A stretch of DNA of 64,000 nucleotides from Blasia pusilla (GCA_050084515.1 CM114271.1:32240001-32304000); one strand, 5' to 3'; shown: positions 34,300 through 45,390, counted from the first letter of the stretch. Numbers and translations are program-made. Notes: generated from the sequence alone by a model not told the origin.

Positions 34300-35425
34300 G
34301 GAGGGGAACGTACATGCGGAGGATGTCCCACTAGCGGATAGTCCCACGGAGAGAGAGGCCATGGCGGGTGTCTCTTCCCATGTTGGCGAGGCCTCTTCAC
34401 CATTGTGGGGTACGACTCGAGAGCTACAAAGGAGTGCCGATGACCTCGTGAGGTAGGCGTGGAGTCATGCTTTTATCCCAGAGCAGCGAGAGTCACGTGG
34501 CGATCAGGCTCTTGGAGTGGAGACGTTGACCCCATTGGATACCACACCCGTTGTGTGGCAGTGCCCAGAGGAGGGTGTTAGGATGTTAGATCTCTTCGGA
34601 GGGATTAGCACCGGATTGGCTGCAGTATTGCAGGCGGGCATAAGGGTGCATCAGTACCTTTACGTGGAGAGAGATGAGACCGCGCGGCGAGTATCATTAC
34701 GTCATGTGGCGAGATTGGTCCAGAGGTATCCTGAGTTGTTGCCGGTATCTTTAGTACGGGGATATCAGCATACACTACCCGCCGACATCTCTTTGGTGGG
34801 GGCGCAGGATAGAGTTGGCACCATTCATTTGGTGATTGCTAGATGGCCATGTCAGGGTCATTCATCGGTGGCCAAGGATTTGGATTGCGGGGATCCGGTC
34901 GGGGATGTTTTGGGAGATCTTTGCGAGTAGTCGACACTTGCGGGAGAGTGAGACATGTTCTCCAACGCATCATCTTGGAGAATGTGCCATTTTGGGAGAC
35001 ACTCGTGCGCGTGATGACGAGTGTGTATCAGTGAGTCTGGTTGGGACTCTTTGTGTTATTAGATGCGGCGAGAGTTGGATCACGTGCCCATCGTCCCACG
35101 TAATGGTGGGCGAACTGATACCATCAGAGGTACTGAGTCGAGCATACGATGGAGTCTAGAGAGCACCACATCTCACAATGGATGCTATTTTGGGGTAAGG
35201 GCGTCGATCTCAGGTGGTGACACGGGATGATAGACCACCGTTGGCCATGGCCAATAGGGTGGGGGAGTTGAGGGCAGCCTTACCTACTTTGGTGAGCTTC
35301 CCAGCATCCCATGCCTTTCGTCAGGGAGGGCCAGGCATGATTTGGGATGAGGTGACTGGAGCATTGGAGGAGCCTACAGCAGATGAGCGCGAGCACGCCA
35401 TGGGGTTCACTACCAGTACTACAAC
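34300..35425 (+). pseudogene. Retrotransposon-borne C5 cytosine DNA methyltransferase, copy B (left part)
   Basis: One open frame (34,517-34,930) holds motif I (RMLDLFGGISTGLAAVLQAG), a motif II-like acidic site (YVERDETARR) and motif IV with the catalytic Cys (ARWPCQGHSS). It then shifts. Later frames hold motif VI (ILENVP), motif VIII (RAHR...W) and a motif IX-like tail, EPTADEREHAMGF, at about 35,372-35,410. The chromovirus D insertion at 35,426 cuts the domain between IX and X. The rest resumes at 47,650. The motif order is canonical. A Ser/Thr-rich linker with VADSPTER-type wording, shared with copy A, leads in. The enzyme would act in the nucleus on cDNA or chromatin; what it methylates is unknown. 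Confidence 0.88.
35421..35425. repeat. Left target-site duplication of chromovirus D
   Basis: acaac here and acagc at 47,650-47,654. The single difference is probably a later substitution, because copy A has acggc at the unoccupied site. Confidence 0.7.
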
Positions 35426-36420
35426 TGTCGCGCCCCTACTCTCCTTGAACGTCAATCTTTAGTGTTGCGGAAGCGTACGTTGAGTAGGTCACGAACTCAT
35501 CCCTGATCTGCACCCAAACACGCACTCTCGTTAGTCGGGTCTGGGCCAACCAGCGTTCCAACCCACCGAGTCCTCAACTCGGCGTCTCATCAAGCTCAAA
35601 CTTCCTTAGTTCCTAGTTTCCAAAACATGGCAAGTCCTTCAAGACTTGGAACAGACTTCCTGGTTAGTCTAGGGATCTGAAACGGCCCTTGCGCGCCTAG
35701 CGATCCCAACTGTTAAACGGTCCTCGGGTGAGTTCCAAACCGAGACCCTAATTGAGTCGCGGGGTGGAATCCAAGAGGGATGTCTAAAATCGCCTCAATG
35801 GACTTGGTGCAGCTTTTCCAACCCAACCCCCAAACTCGCGTTCCGTTCCATGCCCTTGGGCGCCAAGGCCCAAAGTGGGGTTTGGGTTCCAAGCACTCTC
35901 GAAGACCTTCCCCCTTACTAGTACTTCTGGGGTTCTCCAATAACCCCTCCCCTTTGGGAAAAGAGGGTCGGATCCTTCATTGTGGCCCTCAACCCGACTC
36001 TACTTAGAGTCGTTTTCGGGTTGTATCTCGGCCGCTGCTTTTGCGTTTGTAGCGATCTTTGATGCGTTTGGACCGGCTCTCCATAAGATTTCCAACGCAC
36101 CCTTATGTGTTCCAAATGCATCTTGGCGCTAAAAGTTATGGTCATAAATACAGTCGGAAACTCTCAAACGCTAGTGGCGTTCCAAATCCGGATCTTTCCT
36201 TTGGCAACCCACTTCCTAGACTCGACTTCTTTCAAGTCTCATTCCGCGTTTGGTCCAGGTTTCTCAATCGCGACCATAACATCTGAAACGCGACTCCTCG
36301 CTCGCGTCTCGTCTCTTGTCTCCTCTTTGAGACAACTCCAACGCGCAAACCATCTTAGCGTGAGCCCGCTAATGTTCCGATGTTCCGCTTGGCACTTGTT
36401 TGGTCATGAGGGTCGCGACA
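35426..36420 (-). repeat. Chromovirus D 3' LTR (995 bp)
   Basis: tgtcgcgccc...ggtcgcgaca. Colinear with remnant E's LTR and the right LTR of D. On the inner side it is followed by the polypurine tract. Confidence 0.92.
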
Positions 36421-36436
36421 CTCACCCCTCTTTTAG
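36421..36436 (-). promoter_or_regulatory. Chromovirus D polypurine tract
   Basis: Minus-strand CTAAAAGAGGGGTGAG directly before the 3' LTR, the plus-strand priming site of LTR retrotransposons. Confidence 0.85.
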
Positions 36437-37033
36437 AGGTTGATGCCTTCATCAACGCAAACCTTTGTTATGTCAAGTCTCCTGGGTAGCCTACCCCTTG
36501 ACATTGAATTGCGTTCTGGTGGCTAACCCGCAATTCCTCTAAGTCTCTAGTTGTCGCTTTGCCCCACTTAGAATTATTAGCCTCTCCTCTTTGATAAGCC
36601 TGGACTAGTTCCAAGGAACTAACCTATCAAATAAGCTAACTAAGTGTGCAACCTTAGACTCTTCTGACTCATTCCTATAAACATCACACCTGTTTACCTG
36701 GTCCACAAATCGTACTACTATTGGGTCGCTCTCGTATTCGACTTAGGCACGTCACTAAGTTTACTTATGTGGCCACAAGTAAGATCACCCCAAGCCCCAA
36801 GACAGACTTCATCTGCCCCGCCGACGCTAGGGCGAGCCTGAGTGTAATCCAACACAAGGTCCTGTTCTAGGTACTTATCCACATACGAGCTCTCACCTCA
36901 AATACTCCTTGTCTGTCCTCTTGTCGTACATCCTAAGCCTATGATGAACGACTCATAGCCATGCACTACCATAACAAATTGCAATCAACTCTGGCATCGA
37001 ATCTCCAAATCCATACACTCCTTTATTGCAACA
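36437..37033 (-). other. Chromovirus D 3' untranslated internal region
   Basis: About 600 bp between the chromodomain and the polypurine tract. No gene. The first 120 bases or so next to the LTR are repeated inside the right LTR structure (47,386-47,550). Confidence 0.7.
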
Positions 37034-37431
37034 CTAGCATATTCTAGTTACAACGGCCTTCGGCCTAAGATTCCACTCGTTACAAGTCCTGTCTCTAGCT
37101 TCTCCTCGTATTAACGTATGTGCTTCCATTGTGTTCGCTTGAAGTCGCACAAAAAGTCTTGCGCGTGTTCCAAATCCGCCTCCGCAATCCAAGTCGCCTC
37201 CTTCACATGGTAGCCCTTCCATTTTACCAAGTATTCATACTTGTTGGCCCGACGCCTCGAACGTAAGATGGTCTCCACCTCAAACTCCGGCTCTTCATTT
37301 ACGATGACCGGGTGTGGTCTCACCACCTGTCTCCACGCGAAACGTCTATTATCTTGAAGATATTTCTTCAACAATGACACATGAAAGGTTGGGTGAATCT
37401 TGAACTCATGCGGGAGCCTCAACGTATACAC
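37034..37431 (-). pseudogene. Chromovirus D chromodomain
   Basis: Minus-strand frame with FKIHPTFHVSLLKKYLQDN, the integrase C-terminal (GPY/F-associated) segment, followed by a chromodomain: EFEVETILRSRRR, YEYLVKWKGYHVKEATWI, then EADLEHAQDFL. The aromatic cage residues of chromodomains (Tyr in EYLVKW, Trp in VKWKG and W in ATW) are recognisable. In chromoviruses this domain directs integration to marked heterochromatin. The frame is open for 106 codons. Confidence 0.93.
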
Positions 37432-37434
37432 ATC

Positions 37435-38560
37435 CTAAAACGGATTTGCCACAATCACATACGGTCCAACATACTTGGCAGACAGCTTTGCAGAAAATTC
37501 TTTTGGAAGAGTGAGGTTCTTGACACTCAACCACACTTGTTCTCCAACTTGGAATCGTACTTGGCGCCGACTCTTGTTAGCATGCTTAACGTACCTCATT
37601 TGAGCCTTTGCAAGACTTCGCCTCGCGCGCTCCTCCCGTTCTCGCATCTCTACCAACAAACCTTCTGCTGTCGCTTGTCGTGTTTGTGCCAATGTAGTAC
37701 CCTTCGAAAGGGGTAGATCAAGAGGCCCTTCTGGCTCTCGTCCATTTGCCAGGAGAAACGGAGATTCTCGATTTGCGAAATGCTTGGTCGAGTTGTAGCG
37801 ATACTCCGCCATGCTCACCACTTGACCCAATCGCGTTGATTAGCATCGACATAATTCCTTAAGTAGTGATTCACGATAGAGTTTACCTTTTAGTCCGTCC
37901 ATCCGTGCGTGGGTGGAAAGCGTCGTCTTGAAACTCAGCTTGGTCTTAAACCTTACGAACAAGTGCTTCGAAAGCACGGTAAACTTTGGATCCCGATCTG
38001 AAACAATGCTCCTCGGAAAACCATGAGTACGCCACCAGCTATCGAGGAATAGTTGCGCCGTCGTATATAAGCCGTTCGCTATGAATCCACCGTCGCACGA
38101 ATCTCGCCAACTTGCTAAACCGATCAAAAATCACAAGTATAGCGTTGTATCCTCAGATTCGGAAGACTCGTGATGAAATCCATACTCACACTTTGCAAGG
38201 GTCCTTCGGGATCGGCAAGGGATGCAACAAGCCTTGTTTCTTATCATAAGAGACTCTATTCGCTGGCGGAGTCACACTGGTCTTCACATATTGAGCAACA
38301 TCCTCTTTCATGTTGGGCGGAGAAGAACCGCTTTGTGAATGACTAGCGTAGATTTCTCTCCTTTATGTCCTGCCAAGGGCCCGTCGTGACACTCCGCTAA
38401 CACCTTGGTTCGCATCTGCCTTGCCCTACATAGATCCTACTCTGTTTGAACCTTAGTAAACCGTGCCTCAAACTTATGTTGGCCACCTTCTCCCCCCGCT
38501 TCAACTTCCTCGGTACTCCCTCGCTTGAGCATCCTTCATATATCCTTCACTTAATCCTTC
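37435..38560 (-). pseudogene. Chromovirus D integrase
   Basis: Pieces of integrase in several frames: NGLYTTAQLFLDSWWRTHG and IVSDRDPKFT (second catalytic Asp) at 37,840-38,127, then MAEYRYNSTKHFANRESPF and the C-terminal VRFQVGEQVWLSVKNL at 37,435-37,830. The zinc-binding N-terminus lies in 38,130-38,560 but is frameshifted. The catalytic Glu region (about 37,840) is damaged. Confidence 0.85.
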
Positions 38561-38727
38561 TTTCCAGATCTGTTTCTTTAGGAACATTGCTCTCAAGCCC
38601 TGTGTCGTCGCATGGCATGTGTTCCTCCTTGCGACTTAACGATCTGGAATCACATTATCTTTACCTGGCTTGTGAATCAACTCAACATCCATCGCCAAGG
38701 TATCATGCCATCACTGATTGTTTGGTG

Positions 38728-38990
38728 TCACTCGTTCTGGGTCTTAAAATACTTGAGTGATATATTATCGGTGAATACTCGAGTCCTGTGGAGCCCTAGA
38801 TAATGCCGCCACTTCCTCAAGCAATGTACCACCGCAAACAACTCTTTCTCGTGAGTAGGCCATCTCTTTTCAGTATCGCTAAGCTTCTTGCTCTCATATG
38901 CCACCGGTCTCCCTTCTTGCACCAACATTCCTGCAACCGCGAAATCACTAGCATCGGTATGCACTTGAGCGGTTTGTCAAACTCGGCGCT
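38728..38990 (-). pseudogene. Chromovirus D RNase H
   Basis: Frame with MHTDASDFAVAGMLVQEGRP (catalytic Asp in TDAS), VAYESKKLSDTEKRWPTHEK (catalytic Glu in HEKEL) and RVFTDNISLKYF (third acidic residue). These are the standard gypsy RNase H motifs. It sits between RT and integrase. Confidence 0.92.
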
Positions 38991-39900
38991 TCAACACTTT
39001 GGTTCTTGCGATAGAATCGCTTCACTCGGTTGAATGCCTCATTAACTTCCTCGGTCCAAGTCGTGTTGGCAAACTTTCTTTGTCCAATCCGTGAGAGGTC
39101 TAACAATTCCGAAAAGTTTTTCACATAAATGCGATAAAATTGCACCGCACCTATGAACCTCCTCATCTCCTTTACAGTGGATGGGGATTCCCACTCGGAA
39201 ATCGCCTTCACCTTCTCTATGTCGGATCGACGCATCATTTGACCGACCACGTGACCCAAGAATTTGATCTTACTCAAACCAAATTCGCTCTTCTCTACAT
39301 TTGCATACAACCTGATTTGCCCTTAGCTTAGACAAGACCGCTCTCACATGTCGAACGTGCTCCTCTAGTGACTTCGAATAGATAAGTATGTCATCGATAT
39401 AGATGATAACATACTCATCCATTTCCTTGTGAAAAATGGAGTTCATCAATGTGGTGAATGTTGGAGGCGTGTTACATAGACCGAAAGGCATCACTACAAA
39501 CTCAAAGGAACCGTATCTCGTTCTGCACGCAATCTTCTCCACATCGCACCGGCAATCCGAATCTGGTAATATCCTGACTTCACGTCAATCCTATTGAAAT
39601 ATCTCGCTCCTGCCAGCCTATCAAAGAGATCATCTATCCTTGGAAGAGGATAATTTTTCCGAACCGTCACTTTGTTCAGTGCACGGTAATCAACAAACAG
39701 CCTCATCTTTCCATCCTTCTTCTTTACAAAGAGAACATGTGCTCCATAAGGTGACTTGCTAGTCCTAATGTAACCCTTTTCCAAGAGCTCACTTAACTGC
39801 TTTTTCATCTCAAGAAGTTCCTCCTGATTCAACCTATATGGTGCTTTTGAAGGCGGTTGGGAACCGGGTATGATCTCTATCTTATGATCTACGGCTCTAT
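38948..39900 (-). pseudogene. Chromovirus D reverse transcriptase
   Basis: Minus-strand frames contain [53 protein letters not shown] (first Asp), [16 protein letters not shown] and the YIDDILIYS box. Two frameshifts separate them (about 39,540 and 39,300). The LINE-2 insertion at 39,901 lies just upstream, in the PR-RT linker. Confidence 0.93.
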
Positions 39901-40440
39901 AAGCACAACCGAGTTATACACACGAAGTTGTGAGAGATTTGAGTTTCTGCACTTCTAGATTTGAGCATTTCAGATCTGAATCTTGCCGAGGCCATAACTT
40001 TGAGGTGGAGTGTCATATGAAGCTGAAATTTGGAGGCGACTTGGAGTATAAAGAGGCTCCCTAGCCCTCAGATTTTCAAGCACAACCGAGTTATACACAC
40101 GAAGTTGTGAGAGATTTGAGTTTCTGCACTTCTAGATTTGAGCATTTCAGATCTGAATCTTGCCGAGGCCATAACTTTGAGGTGGAGTGGCATATGAAGC
40201 TGAGATTTGGAGGCGACGTGGAGTATAAAGAAGCTCCCTAGTCCTCAGATTTGCAAGCACAACCGAGTTATACACACGAAGTTTTGAGAGATTTGAGTTT
40301 CTGCACTTCTAGATTTGAGCATTTCAGATCTGAATCTTTCCGAGGCTATAACTTTGAGGTGGAGTGTTATATGAAGTTGAGATTTGGACTCAACGTGGAA
40401 TGTCTAGAGGCGTCTTAATCCTAGAAATTTCAAGTACAAC
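39901..40440 (+). repeat. LINE-2 5' tandem monomers, period 177 bp
   Basis: The landmark cacaaccgag starts at 39,904, 40,081 and 40,258, and a diverged copy (tacaaccaat) at 40,435: exact 177-base steps. The array directly precedes ORF1. The same unit repeats at the 5' end of LINE-3. Confidence 0.95.
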
Positions 40441-40516
40441 CAATTTCTAGAGCAGAAGTTGTGTGGTGTTGGAGATTCAATTATACTTTCTGGGATGCAG
40501 TGAAGTCGACTACAAG

Positions 40517-41290
40517 ATGACCACTCAAGACGAAATCTTGAATGTAGTGCAAGTGGTCTTGCATGAAGTGAAAGAGCTTCGACAAGAATTCAAGGTACAA
40601 ACTTCTCAATTAAACCATGCACATATTCAAATCCGAGAGTTGAAGGCAACGCAAGAGGTTCGAAAGAAAGTGTTGAAAGATAGTTCTAGTGTGATCTTTG
40701 GATCTTTCCAAATCGGTTCGCGGATGTTCAAGAGAAGGCATCATCCTTGGTGACTTCTCCCAATAGTTCAGGATTGCATGAGGTTGTTGAAACTTTAGAA
40801 GTGAAAATGAAATCTTATCTTTGAAGCTACAAAGGTTGCTCATATCTCTTTCTGTCAAGAGCAAGAGATAGAAAAAAGAAAACCAATTTGCCCATAGAAA
40901 GAATGTGAGAATCTCGGGTTTCCGGAAACAGAGAGCGAAGAGGTGAAGAGTGTTGTCACCAAGTTCTTGGTTGATACACTTCATGTTCATAACCCGGACT
41001 TGGCTCAAGCTTTTCAGTATTGGAAAACGGGCACACAACCTCGTGCCATTCTAGTTAAGTTTGTTGATCAAACTCAACGTGAATCTTGCCATGGCTAACA
41101 AGGCCATTCTCAAGGACGGAGGATATGGTTGGATCCTGATCTCACACCTCTACAAGTCGAAGCTAGGAGAAAGGAGCTTGCAAAGGTCAAAGAGGCTCAA
41201 GAAGCAGGTTTTATTGCTTATCGTGATGGTCGAGCAATTGTTACCCCAGAGAAAAGAGAGTTATCAACCTAGCAATCCAAGAAGCTGAGA
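40517..41290 (+). pseudogene. LINE-2 ORF1 (RNA-binding protein)
   Basis: Starts MTTQDEILNVVQVVLHEVKE, a coiled-coil-like heptad region (VKELRQEFKVQTSQL), then frameshifts at about 40,690. Later frames give a segment like NVRISGLPE and, near 41,090-41,270, a C-terminal stretch (KAILKD...; QVEARRKELAKVKEAQEAGF in LINE-3). This is the coiled coil, RRM-like and C-terminal layout of L1 ORF1p (Transposase_22-like), rather than the zinc-knuckle ORF1 of many flowering-plant L1s. The family assignment is inferred from layout. Confidence 0.75.
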
Positions 41291-42380
41291 GTGTTGATGT
41301 GGAATATACGAGGCCTTTCAACAACAAAGTATGTAAGTGCTCTACCAATTTGGGAGATGGCAGATATTATTAATATTGTGGAGAGTTGGGAACATGAGAG
41401 CAATACTATTGCAGAGATGCAAGAGTTTACTTTGGTAGGATCGACATGGAACCAAAGAAGGCAACGGGCGAGGAAGGGTTATGGCGGTATTGCTACTTTC
41501 ATCAGGTCTCAATTTCTACCTCTCATTCATCTAGAAGATCAAGATATCGGGGGTCAATATCATTGGCTACGTCTTGGTTTGGTTGGGGGATCTTATTGTT
41601 ATTTGGTAATTTGTTATTTTGCACCACTCTCCATGCCTATCTACTCAACACGCACTCACAATCGAAGTCAACCGTTCCATTGACTTATTGGGGATGTTCT
41701 CAAATATCAAAGCAAAGGTGAAGTCTTTCTAGTTGGAGATTTCAATGCCGCACACGCATCTTTGCTCAATTTACCCAATTGGTGATTCCTTGATTTCTCC
41801 TCTTCTCGAAGAATATGAGGATGGTTTATGGTCTAGAATCTCTTCAGATCTTTCTACAAATCCTTTGATAGTGTATTTTTTAACCTTTGGATCCACTTGT
41901 AATTTGAAAGTTCTTAATGGAACCTCTCATTTTCCCAACTCTCACTCCAATACGTGTTTCTCCTCTCTGGCGCTAGCACCATCGATTATCTTCTGTCCTC
42001 GCCCACGTGATAGCTCTCTTATCTCTACATTTGATATTCTAGAACCTCGGCTGAATCGGATCATGCACCTCTCTTGTTTACTCTCTCATTTTGTCAAAGG
42101 AAATTCCTCTCTCGACATGTCAATCTATTTTAGCTTCTCCCAAGTTTCGCTTAGATCCTGGAAAAAAAGATCTTTATATGCTACATTTACAAGAACACTT
42201 GACTCGCATTGTATGGAGCCCTGATCCAAACATGGCAAGTATGCAACTAACGGAATTGCTCAAAAAAAGTGCATCTAAGTTCTTTTTTGCGCCCACAGGG
42301 ATAGAAGTGCTAGGAGGTGCCTTGTAATGGGTGGTTTGACTCGAATGCAAGCAAGCAAGGGCACGAGCAGCTGATAAATC
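41291..42380 (+). pseudogene. LINE-2 ORF2 endonuclease domain
   Basis: AP-type endonuclease: MLMWNIRGLSTTKYVS (Asn in WNIRG), VESWEHES (the usual catalytic Glu position), GYGGIATFIRSQ, then VICYFAPLS and LVGDFNA in the next frame (about 41,725-41,750). A frameshift at about 41,683 and others up to 42,380 break it. It nicks the target DNA for target-primed reverse transcription. LINE-3 (61,510-62,139) keeps this domain in one open frame. Confidence 0.9.
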
Positions 42381-42381
42381 T

Positions 42382-43611
42382 TTGGATATCCCAAGTCGGC
42401 TTATTATGACGAGCCTTTACAAATACTTGGTGAAATCTAAGAAACGAGCTTTCTTGCGGCGAAAACAAGAGTCCTTCACAAGGAAGCTGCATGAGGACCC
42501 CAAATCATTTTGGCGACGGTTAGTAGTACGGTCTTCAAAACCTATTCTTGATCCCAAGTCTTTGATATCTTTTGCCGAAAAGCTCTATTTCTTCCCCGAT
42601 GCTACGTCTATGCCACGTTGTGAAGGAATACCTGGCTTATTCTCTGAAGGAGAGGTGATGACTCAACTAAGAAGATTGGCGAATGGTACATGTGAGGATT
42701 TGGATGGTCTTTCTATTGAACTTTTCAAGTGGGGAGGAGATTGTATTGGACCGATCCTCACCAAATTATTGGGTGATCTTTGCTATCTATGGTTTTCCTT
42801 CAACCTGGTCGCTACGGAGATTGTCCCTATTCACAAATCAGGAAGGAAGGACTTGGTAACAAACTATCGCACTATCATGGTGGGTAGTGTTTTTGCCAAG
42901 TTGTTTGGGAAATTGGTGGAGTCGAAGTTGAGCACATGGACAGAGTCTTTCCAAAAGAGAGCACGGGTCCAAGCTGGTTTTCGTCCAACATACAACACCA
43001 TCGACCATATCTTGGCCTTGCGTGTTTTATGGGAGAAATCTAAGGGCAATGGAAAAGCTTTGTTTAGCGGCTTCATCGATTTCAAGAAAGCTTTTGATAT
43101 TGTACCTCATGAGCTCTTATGGGAAAGGTTGCAAGCCATTGGAGTTCCACAAAATCTCCTAGCAGCCGTGGCCACGTTATACCATTCCGTTCGGGCCAAG
43201 ATCAAAGGTTCACAAAATCAAGAGATCTTGAGCACCATTGGAGTCATTCAAGGTTGCCCTCTGTCCCCTACACTTTTTGGAGTTTTCATAGATGATATCG
43301 AAAAGTGGTTGGAGGAATGTGATAGTGAAGGGGTCAAGCTTGGGGACTTTGTCATCAAAGCTCTATTGTATGCAGATGATATCATATTACTAGCACGTGA
43401 TGGCATTAGTTTACAAAAGCACCTCGACACTTTGGCAAGGTTTTGTACCCAGAATCAGATGGAGGTTAATATGGAGAAGTCTAAAGTCATTATAGTGGGT
43501 ACTAGATCCAAGTTCTCGTTCTTTTACAAAGGTTCTCGTTCTTTTACAAAGGCTCTCGTTCTTTTACAAAGTGAAGAGTTACAAATATCTATGCATCGAT
43601 TTCTCTCATGA
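42382..43611 (+). pseudogene. LINE-2 ORF2 reverse transcriptase domain
   Basis: A 409-codon frame with the whole RT core: NYRTIMVGSVFAKLFGKLVE, QAGFRPTYNTIDHILALRVL, FIDFKKAFDIVPHE, IQGCPLSPTLFGVFIDD, LLYADDIILLARDG, then the thumb NQMEVNMEKSKVII. It runs into a 20-bp sequence triplicated at 43,512-43,571, which shifts the frame, and ends at 43,611 with ISMHRFLS. The true continuation lies in the next frame. Confidence 0.95.
43512..43571 (+). repeat. 20-bp triplication in LINE-2 ORF2
   Basis: gttctcgttcttttacaaag three times in tandem (the third with gc for gt). LINE-1 has the same triplication at 11,685-11,744. LINE-3 has one unit. Confidence 0.95.
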
Positions 43612-44519
43612 CTATAGTTGGGCACTTTGCGTGCAAAAGAGAGTAGAAGCTGGTTACAAAGCTCTATATTCATTTTTAAACCGGTGTAGAAGAGCTCATC
43701 TTGTGTCTTGGAGTCTTAGGAAATTCTTATTTAGGAGCTTAGTGTTGCCGGTGGTCTTATATGGGACCCAAGTTTGGGGCCCTAGTTGTAAGAAGACAGG
43801 TTGGGAGCGCGTGGAAAGAGTGCAAAAGATCTTTCTACAAGAAGAATTGGGTGTAAGAAACCAAACTCCGTATGCTATTCTTCTTGCGGAAACAGGTTTT
43901 CTTCCTCTAGAAGCTGAAGCTCTTTACTTGACCATCAATTACATCGCAAGGGTGAGATCTCTTGATGTTTCTCGCCTCCCTCATCAAGCTTTGCGAGCCA
44001 CATGTTCCATAGGGTGGATGGCGGATGTGGTGACTTGGTCTTCAAAGTGGAATGTGGCAGAACGCGATTGGGACTTGAAACCGATGGCCCTCCGTGAGCA
44101 TCTCTGAAGCAATCTCTCAACATCATTTGGAGCGGTCACGGGCACCAAAATGGAGTTTTATCAACTTCATGTTAATCCTATGCTTGTATATTGTGAACAA
44201 GGATACCTACTTGGGGATCTCCACGTTCTTACGACATATTATCGCACGTCATAGAACTGGGTCTCATAGGCTAGGAATTGAGGAAGGACGATGGTTTAAA
44301 ATTGATAGAAGTGAACGAATTTGTAGGTTATGTGACGGAGAAAATATTGAGGATGAAGAGCATGTGTTTGTTACATGTCCAAGGTATGGAGAAATAAGAC
44401 TAGCTCATAAAATAGATGTGGAGAATTTCTATTCTTTACTACAACTAGTGCCTTATGATTTAGGTTGTTATATTAGGGACGTCATCATTCATCGCTCAAG
44501 TGCTCTAGGCTGTAGCTAG
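43571..44519 (+). pseudogene. LINE-2 ORF2 C-terminal region with zinc finger
   Basis: Frames 43,571-44,107 (SYKYLCIDFSHDYSWALCVQ and LPVVLYGTQVWGPSC) and 44,094-44,519 (ISTFLRHIIARHRTGSHRLG, CRLCDGENIEDEEHVFVTC). The first carries the connection domain common to L1-type ORF2. The second has the C-terminal CCHC finger. A frameshift at about 44,105 separates them. The stop is at 44,517-44,519. Confidence 0.9.
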
Positions 44520-44584
44520 GAGAAGGTCTTAAGGATCTTTTTCAGGGTCAGTCAATGAATGACTTGTAATGTGTTTTTCAGCCT

Positions 44585-44641
44585 TTTGACCCTTTGGGTC
44601 CCACGGGCTTGATCTATTTACCATTTACCATTTACCATTTA
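44585..44641 (+). other. LINE-2 3' hairpin and TTTACCA heptamer tail
   Basis: gaccctttgggtc (44,588-44,600) is a 5-bp stem with a 3-nt loop. The end is (ATTTACC)n, about four units, up to 44,641. There is no poly(A). Confidence 0.85.
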
Positions 44642-44649
44642 CTATGCGG

Positions 44650-45390
44650 TAGCAATTCAGTCGGAAGCTCATTTGTCAAGACATCCTCAAACTCCTGGAC
44701 CACTTCCTGGAGTGGTTCTGGGATTCCCCTTGAGGCAGCGTCCTGATCTCTGCGTATACTGCTTGTAGCCTCCTCCACTTGTGTCATCAAGCAGAGAAAT
44801 CCATCCTCCAACTCAGTCATGCTCCTCCTTGTGATCGAGTTCACTAACTCCATTTTCGCTGGAACCTCACGGACCAACCGCACCTGTAACCGTTTGCCTT
44901 TTAGCAAGACGCTCAACCTCAAGGGTCTACGTCTTAACTCCACCTCATACGCATCTAGGAATGTATTCCCCAAGACTCCGTCAATGCCATCCATTTCGCA
45001 CACAGTGAAATTCTCCTTCAACTCGAATACCCCGCATCCTACTGTCAAACCCAAGACCAAATCAGAAGTCCGATGAGACTTGCCTCCTGCAAATCCTACT
45101 TGAATGGGCTCATCCGCCTTAGAGGTAGAGAGCCCTAGTTCCTTCACGATTCTCGGGCTTAGGAAGGAGTGCGAAGCATCTGTATCCACGAGCAACAACA
45201 CATCGCGATCAGCAATCTTGGATCTTAGGTACACCAAATTGTGCGTCCTCTTGGTGACTTGAAGGGACGTCTCGAGATCGCCCGCCAACAGATGCTTAGC
45301 AGCAAACACAATCATACTCCCATTACTAACCTTCAGTTTCGAACACCCTTTGCCAGGTGTCCAGGTTCGCCATAGTTGTAGCATACTACC
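44650..45390 (-). pseudogene. Chromovirus D protease
   Basis: Minus-strand frame with DVLLLVDTDASHSFLSPRIV, the retropepsin active site, where the family has DTGASHSF; the Gly is Asp here. It continues with VGCGVFELKENFTVCEMDGI and LGNTFLDAYEVEL (the second conserved segment), then the PR-RT linker LTNELPTELLPH, where LINE-2 is inserted. Loss of the active-site Gly suggests an inactive protease. Confidence 0.9.

Larger units (their letters stand above)
39901..44641 (+). mobile_element. LINE-2: full-length L1-type LINE with 5' monomers
   Basis: 4,741 bp, inserted in chromovirus D. Layout: about three 177-bp monomers (39,901-40,440), ORF1, ORF2 (endonuclease, RT, zinc finger), 3' UTR with hairpin, and a TTTACCA heptamer tail. 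A 4-bp target repeat (ctat) flanks it at 39,897-39,900 and 44,642-44,645. Protein-coding parts are very close to LINE-1 and LINE-3. Confidence 0.93.

Noticed and set aside
34300-35425. Bacterial restriction-modification methyltransferase from contamination
   Set aside because: It lies on the same strand inside a gypsy polyprotein, in the same place in two copies, and is itself split by a plant chromovirus with a target duplication.
39901-40440. Tandem repeat array as a CRISPR or centromeric satellite
   Set aside because: Units of 177 bp directly abut each other without spacers, and the array sits exactly at the LINE 5' end in two separate copies.
44610-44641. TTTACCA heptamers as telomeric repeat
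   Set aside because: The plant telomere unit is TTTAGGG. This heptamer occurs only as the tail of the LINE copies.
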